The notes under the pieces: model-generated
Told to the model about the DNA's origin: nothing
The model's database searches: none
What the model saw: only the letters and a program-made list of their open reading frames with translations
Assembly: GCA_964388305.1 (NCBI GenBank)
Contig: CAYMAA010000003.1
Location: 1-37,242 of the forward strand
Direction: 5' to 3'
DNA from: JAJQCI01 sp964388305
Lineage (GTDB): Bacteria; Bacillota; Clostridia; Lachnospirales; CAG-274
DNA: 37,242 nt
Position numbers and translations under genes: made by a program
Shown here: positions 1 through 8,910 of the stretch, one piece after another
Position numbering within the stretch: the first letter of the stretch is position 1
Layout: every line of letters begins with the position of its first letter

Positions 1-3000
1 AAAAAATTGTCCGCTATGGCTAAAACAGGTGTTCCTCTTACGTCTGTTTTTAAAGTAATGTAAACTCCGCTGCTTTGAGTTGTTAGCTGCACACGTCCCT
101 TTTCCTCTTTTATAAGCTTAAATAATTTTTCCTCATCGGGCTTTGCGTTTTTGTGGAAAGAAAACACAATAGAGTCCGATTTTTCGGTAATGCCCGTTAT
201 CATCGCCCTATGCGCCTTTTGCTTTATTAGAGAAATGTTCATAAGGTTTTCCACCGCCTTTGGGTACTCTCCAAACCTGTCCACAAGCTCATCGGCAGTA
301 TCCTTATAGTCATCATCACTGCAAATTAATGAAATCTTTTTGTACATTTCAAGCTTCTGGCTTTCATCGTCAATATAAGTGTTCGGTATAAATGCATTAA
401 CATTAATGTCAACCTTTGTTTCAAACTGTTCCTTAACAGGCTCTCCTTTAAGCTCCCTTATGGAATCATTTAAAATTTTGCAGTACATATCATAGCCTAT
501 CTGCTCCATGTGACCATGCTGATTTGCTCCCAAAAGGTTTCCCGCGCCTCTTATTTCCAAATCCCTTACGGCAATTTTAAACCCGGAGCCAAACTCGGTA
601 AATTCCTTTATTGTTTTAAGCCTTTTTTCGGAAATCTCGTTAGGTATTTTGTTCTTTCTGTGCATAAGGTAAGCATAAGCCTGCCTGTTAGTTCTTCCCA
701 CACGTCCTCTAAGCTGATATAACTGACTAAGTCCCATAAAATCCGCATTTTCAATAATAATTGTATTTACGTTGGAAATATCCATACCCGTTTCAATAAT
801 GGTTGTGCAAACAAGCACGTTTATTTTTTTGTCCAAAAAATCTTTAAGCACATTTTCAAGCTGTCTTTCGCTCATTTGCCCATGCCCTATGCCTATCTTC
901 GCCTCGGGCACAAGCCTTTCAAGCTGCTCCGCCCTTTTTTCAATAGTCTGTACTCTGTTGTGCAAAAAGTAAACCTGTCCGCCTCGGCGCAGCTCACGCA
1001 TAACGGCAGTACGCACCGTGTTGTCCTCATACTCCATAACATAGGTCTGCACAGGCAGTCTGTCCGAGGGCGGCTCATTTAAAACACTCATATCCCTTAT
1101 TCCGCTTAAACTCATGTGCAGCGTTCTGGGAATGGGTGTTGCGCTTAAAGTTAATACATCTACATTTTCGGTAAGGTATTTAAGCTTTTCCTTGTGTCCC
1201 ACGCCAAATCTCTGCTCCTCGTCCACAATTACAAGTCCTAAATTCTTAAACTCCACATCCTTGCTTAAAAGCCTGTGAGTACCCACAACAAAATCCACTC
1301 TTCCGCTTTTAAGCCCCTCAATGGTTTTTCCTTGCTGCTGCTTTGTTTTAAACCTGCTGAGCATTTCAATATTTATAGGATAGTTTTTAAACCTTTCAAT
1401 TATGTTTTCGTAGTGCTGATTTGCCAAAATGGTTGTAGGCACCAAAAATGCAGCCTGCCTGCCCTCGTTTATGGCTTTAAAAGCCGCTCTTAATGCAACC
1501 TCCGTTTTACCGTAGCCTACATCGCCGCAAATAAGCCTGTCCATAACCTTGCCGGATTCCATATCCTTTTTAATGTCCTCAACTGCCTGAAGCTGATCAT
1601 CTGTTTCTTCATATTCAAATTCCTCTTCAAACTCTTTCTGCCATACAGTATCGGCAGAATACTTAACGCCCCTAACGGTTTCTCTCTTTCCGTAAAGCTC
1701 CACAAGGTCAAAAGCAAGCTTCTTAACGGCGGCGCTTGCCTTTGCTTTTGCTTTTGCCCATTCAGTACCCCCAAGGCTGTTCAGCTTCAGCTTGCCTGCC
1801 TCAGTGCCGATATACTTCTGCACCATATCCATTTGATTTACTGAAACGTATATCTTGCCCCCGTCCTTGTATTCCAAACAAATATAGTCTTTTATAACGC
1901 CCTCGTTTTCAACCTGTTCAATACCGCGGTAAATGCCTATCCCGTGGTTTTCATGCACAACATAATCCCCCGGCTTTAAATCCGTTACGGAATAAATGGC
2001 AGAGGTGTTCTCACTGTTTTTTCTTCTCCTTTTGTGCTTTCTAACTGCATTTCCGCCCTCGTTAAGCAAAACAGCCTGCACTTCATCATCTATAAAAGAG
2101 GGCAAGCCGCCCTTGTATATGTTAATAACACCCTTTTTGGCGGCTTTTCCGCTTTGGCAGCCGTAACCCTCTTCCGTAAATACCTCAATAATATTTCTTA
2201 TAAATTGAGAAGAGCCGGCAAATAAAATTATTAAAAATTTCTTATTATAATAATACTTAACATTTTTAATAAGCTCTTCAATATTCCGCCCGTAACCTGC
2301 GGTATTTTTGGAATGAAAGTCAATAGACTTTCCATCTCCCAAGTCATAAAATTCGTTCAGTTCAACTCTCTTAAATTTTTCTCCCATGGCAAAAATACTG
2401 TCGGGAGTATACAGCAGGCCGCTTTCCCGTCCAAGAGCCTTTCCTCTTAAATGCCTTTCGGAAACATTCTCAATAAATTCTTCATAAACAATATTCAGCT
2501 CACTGCGTATTTTGCTTATTTCATTGTAAAATATAATGCTGTTTTCGTCTATATAGTCAAAAAGCGCAGCAGTTTCATCATAAAAATAGTTTATAAACCT
2601 TTCCACACCCCCAAAGCTCTTTTCTTCCCTCAGCCTTTCGGCGATCTCCTTGTTTTCCTTTTCTATAATATTAACCGCCCTGTTAAGCTCCTTTTCACCG
2701 TAAACACAATCTCTGAATGGAAATATGCTTACACTTTTAATCTGCTCCAAAGACCTTTGTGAAAACCTGTCAATTGTTCTTATGGTATCAATCTCATCGC
2801 CCCAAAGCTCAATTCTGACAGGATGAGTGTTGTTTGGCGCAAATATGTCAATAATTCCCCCTCTAACGGCAAACTGCCCTGCCCCTTCAGCCTGCGGGTT
2901 CCTTTCATAACCCATAAATATAAGCTCTTTTTCAAGCTGTGCCACATCAATTTCATCAGCCTCACTAAGATTAATAATGTGCTTTTTCAATACATCCGGT

Positions 3001-3380
3001 TTAATTATCTTTTCAAGAAGAGTTTCCGCAGATACAACTATAAAATCCGCTTCATTTTTAAATATTTTGTCCAAAACCTCAAATCTGTTTTTTACAATCT
3101 CCGCCGACTTAACGTCAGCGGCATAAAAGACCATATCCTTTGCAGGGTATAAATAAACATTTTCCTCAGTAAAAGAAAGGGAATTGTAAAACTCCCTTGC
3201 CTTAATCTCATTATCGCAAATTATAAAGCCTTTTTTACCCTTGTCCCGACATAGCCTGCTTACAATAACAGGTTTAAGCCCGTCTGCCATACCTGTTGTA
3301 TACAGTAAGCTATCATCGCTTTTTAAAAGCCTGCTGTATGCACGGGAGCCTTTAAGCATATTTTCAAACATTTCCGTCAT
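1..3380 (-). CDS. mfd: Transcription-repair coupling factor Mfd (C-terminus cut by window edge)
   Basis: Mfd is an ATP-driven translocase that removes stalled RNA polymerase from DNA lesions and recruits UvrA. About 1126 residues are present; family members are usually 1150-1180, so only the end of the C-terminal domain is missing. Order seen: UvrB-like N-terminal region, CarD-like RNA polymerase-interaction domain near residues 465-525 (VVHENHGIGIYRGI), helicase Walker A GDVGYGKTE near residue 617, DEEQRFG Walker B near 720, ATPIPRTLHMSL motif, then the RGRVGR motif of the second RecA lobe. The ATG at 3378-3380 lies inside the last codons of pth (17-base overlap) after an AAGGAAA site, so translation is probably coupled to pth. 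It is the distal gene of the HIT-pth-mfd unit. Identity is very secure. Confidence 0.97.
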   Translation of the reverse strand, partial: MTEMFENMLKGSRAYSRLLKSDDSLLYTTGMADGLKPVIVSRLCRDKGKKGFIICDNEIKAREFYNSLSFTEENVYLYPAKDMVFYAADVKSAEIVKNRFEVLDKIFKNEADFIVVSAETLLEKIIKPDVLKKHIINLSEADEIDVAQLEKELIFMGYERNPQAEGAGQFAVRGGIIDIFAPNNTHPVRIELWGDEIDTIRTIDRFSQRSLEQIKSVSIFPFRDCVYGEKELNRAVNIIEKENKEIAERLREEKSFGGVERFINYFYDETAALFDYIDENSIIFYNEISKIRSELNIVYEEFIENVSERHLRGKALGRESGLLYTPDSIFAMGEKFKRVELNEFYDLGDGKSIDFHSKNTAGYGRNIEELIKNVKYYYNKKFLIILFAGSSQFIRNIIEVFTEEGYGCQSGKAAKKGVINIYKGGLPSFIDDEVQAVLLNEGGNAVRKHKRRRKNSENTSAIYSVTDLKPGDYVVHENHGIGIYRGIEQVENEGVIKDYICLEYKDGGKIYVSVNQMDMVQKYIGTEAGKLKLNSLGGTEWAKAKAKASAAVKKLAFDLVELYGKRETVRGVKYSADTVWQKEFEEEFEYEETDDQLQAVEDIKKDMESGKVMDRLICGDVGYGKTEVALRAAFKAINEGRQAAFLVPTTILANQHYENIIERFKNYPINIEMLSRFKTKQQQGKTIEGLKSGRVDFVVGTHRLLSKDVEFKNLGLVIVDEEQRFGVGHKEKLKYLTENVDVLTLSATPIPRTLHMSLSGIRDMSVLNEPPSDRLPVQTYVMEYEDNTVRTAVMRELRRGGQVYFLHNRVQTIEKRAEQLERLVPEAKIGIGHGQMSERQLENVLKDFLDKKINVLVCTTIIETGMDISNVNTIIIENADFMGLSQLYQLRGRVGRTNRQAYAYLMHRKNKIPNEISEKRLKTIKEFTEFGSGFKIAVRDLEIRGAGNLLGANQHGHMEQIGYDMYCKILNDSIRELKGEPVKEQFETKVDINVNAFIPNTYIDDESQKLEMYKKISLICSDDDYKDTADELVDRFGEYPKAVENLMNISLIKQKAHRAMITGITEKSDSIVFSFHKNAKPDEEKLFKLIKEEKGRVQLTTQSSGVYITLKTDVRGTPVLAIADNF

Positions 3381-3957
3381 TTTCCTTTGCTTTGTTTTTT
3401 CTGTTAAATCTGTTCATTGCCTCATTAACACCGCTCTCCAATATAACCTTAACTCCATCACCTGCATCTGTAATGCCTTTAACAATGCTCTCCCCCTCTT
3501 CATTGCTAAATCGTGAAAGCACCCAGTCAGCCAAATCCCAGCCTGCCGGTTTTTCCCCCACACCCACACGCACTCTGCAAAAATCCTCTCTGTTCAGATG
3601 ATATATAATGTTTCTTAAACCCTTTTGCCCTCCGTCACTGCCGCTTTTTCTTATTCTTATACTGCCTACAGGTAAATTTATGTCATCACAGCATACAATA
3701 AGCCTGTCTGTGTCCAATTTGTAAAAGCTCATCGCCTCCTTAACAGATACTCCGCTTAAATTCATATATGTGACGGGTTTTAAAAGAATTACCTTTTCAG
3801 CGCCAATTCTGCCCTCTCCCGCAATTCCGCTGAACTTGCTTTTGCTCATATCTATGTTAAAGTCATACGCCAGCTTGTCAATTACCTCATACCCCGTATT
3901 GTGCCTTGTATATTTATACTCCCTGCCCGGGTTTCCCAGTCCTACAATTAAATACAT
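3364..3957 (-). CDS. pth: Peptidyl-tRNA hydrolase
   Basis: Cleaves the ester bond of peptidyl-tRNA released from stalled ribosomes, recycling tRNA. The 197-residue length is typical. It begins MYLIVGLGNPG, the family N-terminus, with the catalytic residues visible: Asn9, His19 in TRHNTG, Asn66 in TYMNLSG, Asp91 in CCDDINLPVG, and GGQKGLRNI downstream. An in-frame ATG 44 codons upstream exists but adds non-homologous residues and runs into the HIT gene; the ATG at 3957 follows a GGGAG site and is preferred. The 3' end overlaps mfd by 17 bases. The pth-mfd pair is a common Bacillota arrangement. Confidence 0.96.
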   Translation of the reverse strand: MYLIVGLGNPGREYKYTRHNTGYEVIDKLAYDFNIDMSKSKFSGIAGEGRIGAEKVILLKPVTYMNLSGVSVKEAMSFYKLDTDRLIVCCDDINLPVGSIRIRKSGSDGGQKGLRNIIYHLNREDFCRVRVGVGEKPAGWDLADWVLSRFSNEEGESIVKGITDAGDGVKVILESGVNEAMNRFNRKNKAKENDGNV

Positions 3958-3992
3958 ATCATCTCTCCCGTAACACAGCGTAAACCGCAATA

Positions 3993-4017
3993 ACCCCCAA
4001 TTTAAAAATCGGGGGGT
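3993..4017. other. Hairpin with C5/G5 arms between HIT gene and pth
   Basis: ACCCCC at 3993-3998 can pair with GGGGGT at 4012-4017, extended inward by ATTT/AAAT after one mismatch, leaving a two-base loop. No T-run follows on the minus strand, so it is not a standard terminator for the HIT gene. It may be an RNA processing or stability element within the HIT-pth transcript. The assignment rests only on the inverted repeat. Confidence 0.45.
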
Positions 4018-4042
4018 GCAATGCCTTTTGTGTTTGTTTTGC

Positions 4043-4456
4043 TTATAAATTTTCTTTAATTTTGTTAATAATAACCTCGTACTCCTCATCTGTTAAATAC
4101 TTCGGCGGATTTACATTCATTTCAAAAGTTCCTCCAAAAGTATGTCCGCCCTCCTGCTTCGGGGCAATATGTACATGTAAATGAGGAAGAGTGTCGGAAA
4201 ACATACCGTAGTTTACCTTTGCGGGTTTAACCGCCTTGTTTATGGCAGCTCCAACCCTTTTCACATCGGCAAAAAGCTCCGCAGCCTCTTCATCGGATAA
4301 ATCAAAAAGCTCTCTGCCGTGATCCTTATATGCCACAACACATCTTCCGTAATATGTCTGCTCTCTGAATAAATATAATTTGGATACCTTTAAATCACAA
4401 ATAGGTATCATAAGAGAATTTAGCTTAGCCTTGTCGTCACAATATAAACAGCTCAT
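4043..4456 (-). CDS. HIT-family hydrolase
   Basis: Histidine-triad superfamily protein of 137 residues, likely hydrolysing nucleoside phosphoramidates or dinucleotides. The signature HLHVHIAPK places the triad at His92, His94 and His96, followed by the usual family tail. The N-terminus has a C-x2-C pair (Cys3, Cys6) that may bind zinc, as in some HIT proteins. The ATG at 4456 is preferred over one 8 codons upstream because GGAGGTG lies seven bases before it. First gene of the unit leading into pth and mfd, with a strong promoter at 4534-4562. The exact substrate cannot be told from sequence. Confidence 0.88.
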   Translation of the reverse strand: MSCLYCDDKAKLNSLMIPICDLKVSKLYLFREQTYYGRCVVAYKDHGRELFDLSDEEAAELFADVKRVGAAINKAVKPAKVNYGMFSDTLPHLHVHIAPKQEGGHTFGGTFEMNVNPPKYLTDEEYEVIINKIKENL

Positions 4457-4533
4457 AAAAAACACCTCCGAAATATTCAATATTTGTACTTTGCATACAC
4501 TGTATACTCATACCGCCGACTTTTACTGATACT

Positions 4534-4562
4534 ATTATACCCCAAACCTTAACCGATTACAA
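4534..4562 (-). promoter_or_regulatory. Sigma-A promoter for HIT-pth-mfd
   Basis: On the minus strand TTGTAA (4557-4562) and TATAAT (4534-4539) are separated by exactly 17 bases. The expected start is near 4527, giving a leader of about 70 bases before the ATG at 4456. Confidence 0.8.
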
Positions 4563-4698
4563 CCTATTTTAATTTTCATTATAAATTTTTTTAAGTAATC
4601 GCTATAGATAAAATTCTGCCAATATGGTAAAATAAGGTCAGCTCAAAATCAGGGCGAAGCCAAATACAAACGGAATTATTAAAAGGAGGCGTAATATT

Positions 4699-5313
4699 AT
4701 GAATAAAAGCATCGTTAAAAAAGAAAGCGTTGCTTTGTGTGCCGCTGTTGCGGGAATTTTGTTATCGGGCTGCAGCCGCAAATCGGTGGGCATTATCGGC
4801 GGTGATGACGGTTCAGCTTCCGTCTTTGTTACGGAGTCGGATGAAAAAACAAATTACCCATCTGAAACAAAGACTGTTAAAGCAGTTAAAATTGATGGGT
4901 ATCTGTATTATGATACAGATGAGGACAGAGATGCCGGCGGAAGCTTGAATAATATGGACGGAAGCTTTGTAAAGATGGCGGAAGCATACGAAATCCCGCA
5001 AAATGACGGTGAATCCAACTTTGAATTAAATGGTGATGAAAACAGCTATAAGCATGGCAAAACAGATGATACGGTTGAAATACTTATTGACGGCGAATGG
5101 GAAATTTTCAAAAAAATTTATGACAGCGAAAAAGATGTTTCAGCCTATAAATATATAATGCAAGTTGAGGGTCAAACCCAATATGGCGAAGCTGAATATA
5201 TTGTGCTTTCCAATGACATAAATATTACCGCAAATGATGTCGCAAAATCCGCGCTAAGCTCCGACTCTCGGGATAATACGGATATTTATATGGTTTCTTG
5301 GGAAAATGACTGA
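4699..5313 (+). CDS. Small lipoprotein of unknown function
   Basis: 204 residues with an N-terminal lipoprotein signal: Lys-rich start, hydrophobic stretch and lipobox LLSGC with Cys25 as the lipidated residue. The mature part is acidic and polar, rich in Asp, Glu and Ser, with no further membrane segment and no motif I recognise. It should be anchored on the outer face of the cytoplasmic membrane. The ATG follows AAAGGAGGCG. A possible extended -10 (TGG then TAAAAT) lies at 4625-4633, but no convincing -35 is present. It is a single gene between the divergent HIT promoter and the convergent nrdDG operon, from which a hairpin at 5350-5378 separates it. Confidence 0.85.
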   Translation: MNKSIVKKESVALCAAVAGILLSGCSRKSVGIIGGDDGSASVFVTESDEKTNYPSETKTVKAVKIDGYLYYDTDEDRDAGGSLNNMDGSFVKMAEAYEIPQNDGESNFELNGDENSYKHGKTDDTVEILIDGEWEIFKKIYDSEKDVSAYKYIMQVEGQTQYGEAEYIVLSNDINITANDVAKSALSSDSRDNTDIYMVSWEND

Positions 5314-5349
5314 TTTTTCAAAAACAAAAAACACTTATTAAAATGCGCA

Positions 5350-5378
5350 CAGAGCAGTCCTGAAACGGGACTGCTCTG
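5350..5378. terminator. Hairpin terminator between convergent lipoprotein gene and nrdG
   Basis: CAGAGCAGTCC (5350-5360) pairs perfectly with GGACTGCTCTG (5368-5378) around a seven-base loop. Short T-rich sequence follows on the plus strand. The position between two converging stop codons suggests bidirectional use. Confidence 0.72.
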
Positions 5379-5384
5379 TTTACA

Positions 5385-5906
5385 TCAATTCATATACAAT
5401 ACTGTTTTATTTTGGCTTATTGTTTTTTTTACATCAATAATCCGCTGATTTTCCGACCCTCTGAATTTTAGGGAAATATTCTTTTTCTCCAAAACAAAGG
5501 GCCCGTCCACCAAAACATCTATATAAGAAAGCATTTCTTCCGTAACCTCGCAAAACTTACTGCCGCCCTTTGCAAGCTGTTTATCCAGCAAAAAACCGGT
5601 AAACGCCCAAACATTTTTTTGGGGGTACATCTCCTTAACCTTTTTAACAAGTCCCACAAGGCATCTTTGGTTTTCAGGCTCAAACGGTTCTCCTCCCAAA
5701 AGTGTCAGACCGCTAATATAAGGCTTTCCAACAGCCTCAAGGAGCATATTTTCCGTAGCCTGCGTATACTCTCTGCCATATTTAAAATCCCACGTTTCAG
5801 GCTGAAAGCACCCCTTGCAGCGGTTAGTACAGCCGGAAACAAACAATGTTACCCTAACTCCCTCGCCGTTTGCAATGTCGCAGGTATCCACTGCGCCGTA
5901 ATACAC
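5385..5906 (-). CDS. nrdG: Anaerobic ribonucleotide reductase activase NrdG
   Basis: Radical-SAM enzyme that installs the glycyl radical on NrdD. The 4Fe-4S/SAM motif C-x3-C-x2-C is at Cys26, Cys30 and Cys33 (GCTNRCKGC), with the GGEP motif (LLGGEPFEP) downstream. 173 residues, normal size. Translation starts at a GTG (5904-5906) only three bases after the nrdD stop codon, with the ribosome binding site GAGGAGG lying in the final codons of nrdD, so the two genes are translationally coupled. The gene ends at the hairpin shared with the converging lipoprotein gene. Confidence 0.96.
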   Translation of the reverse strand: MYYGAVDTCDIANGEGVRVTLFVSGCTNRCKGCFQPETWDFKYGREYTQATENMLLEAVGKPYISGLTLLGGEPFEPENQRCLVGLVKKVKEMYPQKNVWAFTGFLLDKQLAKGGSKFCEVTEEMLSYIDVLVDGPFVLEKKNISLKFRGSENQRIIDVKKTISQNKTVLYMN

Positions 5907-5909
5907 GGC

Positions 5910-8114
5910 TTATGCCTCCTCGGCATATACGGGATTGGAAAGGTGCATTACCCTGTCCTTAATTTCCTGCGTTCTGCCCTGGTTCCAAAACTGTGTTCCT
6001 ATATATCCGCAGGTTCTTCTTGCCACATTAAGCCTGTTCTGGTCTCTGTTGCCGCAGCTCGGACATTCCCACACAAGCTTGCCGTCATTATCGGTAACAA
6101 TTTTAATCTCACCGCTAAAGCCGCACTCCTGGCAATAGTCGCTTTTTGTGTTAAGCTCCGCATACATAATATGGTCGTAAATATGCTGAATTACCGCAAG
6201 AACGGCAGGTATGTTGTTTTGCATATCAGGCACTTCCACATAGCTTATCGCCCCTCCGGGAGAAAGCTTTTGGAATTGAGCCTCAAATGTGAGCTTGTCA
6301 AATGCGTTAATGTTTTCGGTAACGTGTACATGATAGCTGTTTGTAATATAGTTTTTGTCCGTAACTCCCTCAATTATGCCAAAACGCTTTTGCAGACACT
6401 TGGCAAACTTATAGGTTGTGCTTTCAAGGGGTGTTCCGTAAAGGCTGAAATCTATATTGTCCTGTTCTCTCCATTTTTTGCAGGCGGCATTAAGCTTTTC
6501 CATTACACTGAGGGCAAAAGGTGTTGCGGCAGGGTCTGTGTGGGATTTGCCGGTCATATATCTTGTACATTCGCAAAGTCCCGCATATCCCAGAGAAATT
6601 GTGGAATATCCTCCGTAAAGCAGCTTGTCAATCTTTTCACCCTTTTTAAGCCTTGCCAAAGCTCCGTACTGCCAAAGTATGGGCGCAACGTCCGATGGAG
6701 TTCCCTTTAAGCGGTTATGCCTGCATTTTAAAGCCTTGTAGCAAAGCTCCAGCCTTTCGTCAAAAATTTTATCAAACAGCTCAAAATCTCCGCCCGAAGA
6801 ACAGGCAATATCCACAAGATTAAGTGTAACAACACCTTGGTTAAATCTGCCGTAATATTTAGGCTTGCCGTTTTCGTCCACATAAGGAGTCAAAAAGCTC
6901 CTGCACCCCATGCAGGCATAGCAGTTGCCATTGCCGTTTTTATCCACCTTGTCTTTAAGCATAATTTTTTCGGAAATATAATCAGGCACCATTCTTTTTG
7001 CTGTACACTTTGCCGCCAGCTCAGTTAAATACCAAAAACGGCTGCCGGGCTTTATATTGTCCTCCTCAAGCACATAAATCAGCTTTGGAAACGCAGGAGT
7101 TATGTAAACACCCTCCTCATTTTTAACGCCCTTCATACGCTGATGGAGCATTTCCTCAATAATAAGCGCAAGGTCGTCCTTTGTCTGTCCGTCGGGCACT
7201 TCGTTTAAATACATAAATACGGTAACAAAGGGCGCCTGACCGTTGGTTGTCATAAGTGTAATTACCTGATACTGTATCATTTGAACACCCTGACGAATTT
7301 CACGCCTTACACGCATTTCAGCCACGTCCTTAATTTCCTCTTCCGTTGCGTCAATGCCCTGCCTGTCAAACTCTTCCCTTACCTCCGCCAAATATTTTTC
7401 TCTGCTTACCTGAACAAATGGCGCAAGATGAGAAAGCGTTATGCTCTGCCCGCCGTATTGCGAGCTGGCAATTTGAGCAATGCCCTGTGTGGCAATATTG
7501 CAGGCAGTGGAAAAGCTGTGAGGTCTGTCAATCATTGTTTCGCTTATAACAGTACCGTTTTGCAGCATATCCTCCAAATTTACAAGGCAGCAGTTATGCA
7601 TATGCTGAGCAAAATAGTCAGCGTCATGAAAATGTATAATACCCTTTTCGTGAGCGTCCAATACATCGGCAGGAAGCAAAAATCTCCTTGTAATATCCTT
7701 GCTGACCTCACCTGCCATATAGTCCCTCTGAACACTGTTAATTGTGGGGTTTTTGTTGGAGTTTTCCTGCTTAACCTCTTCGTTGTCATATTCCAAAAGG
7801 CTTAAAATCTGTTCATCTGTAGTGTTGGATTTACGCACCATGGCACGCTTATAGCGGTACTTAATGTAGTTTTTAGCCACATTGTAAGCGCTCTGCTTCA
7901 TAATTTCCTCTTCCACCATGTCCTGAATTTCCTCAACGCTCATAGCTCTGGTAATGGATTCCCCCACGCCCTCAATTTTTTCCGCAATGGAAACTATCTG
8001 TTCCTTGCTCATTTTGTCCGCATCCGTTACGGTATTGTTTGCCTTTTGAATTGCAACAATTATTTTTGTAATATTAAACGGTTCTTCCGAGCCGCTGCGT
8101 TTAAGTATTTTCAT
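5910..8114 (-). CDS. nrdD: Class III anaerobic ribonucleoside-triphosphate reductase
   Basis: Makes deoxyribonucleotides from ribonucleoside triphosphates without oxygen, using a glycyl radical. 734 residues. An ATP-cone allosteric domain covers roughly residues 1-95. The catalytic core includes the cysteine motif HNCCLVNLEDM. The C-terminal zinc site uses Cys661, Cys664, Cys684 and Cys687, and the radical site is Gly703 in RRTCGYIG. GAGGAGG lies directly upstream of the ATG. Operon with nrdG. Two NrdR-like boxes at the promoter indicate repression by NrdR, whose gene is not in this window. Confidence 0.97.
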   Translation of the reverse strand: MKILKRSGSEEPFNITKIIVAIQKANNTVTDADKMSKEQIVSIAEKIEGVGESITRAMSVEEIQDMVEEEIMKQSAYNVAKNYIKYRYKRAMVRKSNTTDEQILSLLEYDNEEVKQENSNKNPTINSVQRDYMAGEVSKDITRRFLLPADVLDAHEKGIIHFHDADYFAQHMHNCCLVNLEDMLQNGTVISETMIDRPHSFSTACNIATQGIAQIASSQYGGQSITLSHLAPFVQVSREKYLAEVREEFDRQGIDATEEEIKDVAEMRVRREIRQGVQMIQYQVITLMTTNGQAPFVTVFMYLNEVPDGQTKDDLALIIEEMLHQRMKGVKNEEGVYITPAFPKLIYVLEEDNIKPGSRFWYLTELAAKCTAKRMVPDYISEKIMLKDKVDKNGNGNCYACMGCRSFLTPYVDENGKPKYYGRFNQGVVTLNLVDIACSSGGDFELFDKIFDERLELCYKALKCRHNRLKGTPSDVAPILWQYGALARLKKGEKIDKLLYGGYSTISLGYAGLCECTRYMTGKSHTDPAATPFALSVMEKLNAACKKWREQDNIDFSLYGTPLESTTYKFAKCLQKRFGIIEGVTDKNYITNSYHVHVTENINAFDKLTFEAQFQKLSPGGAISYVEVPDMQNNIPAVLAVIQHIYDHIMYAELNTKSDYCQECGFSGEIKIVTDNDGKLVWECPSCGNRDQNRLNVARRTCGYIGTQFWNQGRTQEIKDRVMHLSNPVYAEEA

Positions 8115-8150
8115 AAGCTTCCTCCTCTTTTAATTATGTTAATAGGTCAA

Positions 8151-8197
8151 GCACTAAATATAGTAGTTTTAAGCCTTGTTTTTACTAAATATCGAAA
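8151..8197. promoter_or_regulatory. Tandem NrdR-box pair upstream of nrdD
   Basis: Two sites share ACTAAATAT, at 8153-8161 and 8184-8192, with a centre-to-centre distance of exactly 31 bp (three helical turns). Box 1 (8151-8166) matches 12 of 16 positions of the published consensus acaCwAtATaTwGtgt as I recall it; box 2 (8182-8197) matches about 9. NrdR normally binds paired boxes at this spacing. Box 2 overlaps the predicted transcription start and box 1 lies just downstream, a repressing arrangement. Confidence 0.75.
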
Positions 8198-8200
8198 TCT

Positions 8201-8229
8201 ATTATAATACATACAAATAAAACTTTCAA
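8201..8229 (-). promoter_or_regulatory. Sigma-A promoter for nrdD-nrdG
   Basis: Minus-strand TTGAAA (8224-8229) and TATAAT (8201-8206) with a 17-base spacer. The expected start near 8194 falls within NrdR-like box 2, giving a leader of about 80 bases. Confidence 0.8.
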
Positions 8230-8342
8230 GTATTATTTTTTAAAAATTTTTACGCTTTTTTTGAAAACATCTGTTTATATGATAATAATCGCATAAAATT
8301 TTATATTATACTTTTTTATATTTCAATAAAGCCTAAACACTG

Positions 8343-8371
8343 TTGCAAAAAAGCCATACAGGTGTTATAGT
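8343..8371 (+). promoter_or_regulatory. Sigma-A promoter for the GNAT gene
   Basis: TTGCAA (8343-8348) and TATAGT (8366-8371) separated by 17 bases, followed about 35 bases later by the ATG at 8407. The region 8230-8342 between this and the nrdD promoter is AT-rich; I see nothing else in it. Confidence 0.72.
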
Positions 8372-8406
8372 AAAATAAAACAAATTAATTTACCAAGGAG
8401 ATAAAA

Positions 8407-8844
8407 ATGATTATAAGAGATTTTAAACAGTCGGATTTGGAAAGCTTTTATGCTATGAGCAAAGATTTTTACACATGCGGAGCCGCCCTTAAGGATATTC
8501 CCGATAAAAACAGAATTAATGCCTTTAACGAAATTATAAACGGCTCTCCCTGCATAAGAGGTCTGATTTTTGAAGAAAACAACGAAACAATAGGCTACGC
8601 TCTGCTGACATTTTTTTACAGCTGCGAGGCGGGCAGTCCCATGTGCCTTATAGACGAAATATATTTTAAAAAGGAACACAGAGGCCGGGGCAACGGCACA
8701 CAATACTTAAATTGGGTTTTTAAAACCTACCCCCGCCACAGCTTTAGGTTAGAGGTAATGCCCGGCAAAACGGACGCCATAAAGCTCTACAAAAAAATGG
8801 GCTTTGAAAGCCTTGATTACCTTCAGCTTGTAAAAATTTTATAA
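8407..8844 (+). CDS. GNAT-family N-acetyltransferase
   Basis: 145 residues with a GNAT fold signature: an N-terminal strand (MIIRDFKQSDLESFY), the central strand LIDEIYFKKEHRG followed by the acetyl-CoA pyrophosphate-binding motif R-x-x-G-x-G (Arg92 to Gly97), and the C-terminal AIKLYKKMGFESLDY typical of motif B. It transfers an acetyl group from acetyl-CoA to an amine; the substrate cannot be inferred. AAGGAGA precedes the ATG and the gene has its own promoter. No operon partner is evident; the next gene starts 66 bases downstream. Confidence 0.9.
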   Translation: MIIRDFKQSDLESFYAMSKDFYTCGAALKDIPDKNRINAFNEIINGSPCIRGLIFEENNETIGYALLTFFYSCEAGSPMCLIDEIYFKKEHRGRGNGTQYLNWVFKTYPRHSFRLEVMPGKTDAIKLYKKMGFESLDYLQLVKIL

Positions 8845-8910
8845 AAGCAGGCATAATTTATCCCCAAAAGCATATATATTACAGATAATATTTTACACGG
8901 AGGGGATAAA

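Noticed and set aside
3958..4089. N-terminal extension of Pth by 44 residues
   Set aside because: The extension overlaps the HIT gene and is not Pth-like; MYLIVGLGNPG at 3957 is the normal N-terminus.
5619..6710. 363-codon open frame opposite nrdG and nrdD
   Set aside because: It lies wholly antisense to two well-supported genes, lacks a ribosome site and has no recognisable domain; it is a shadow frame.
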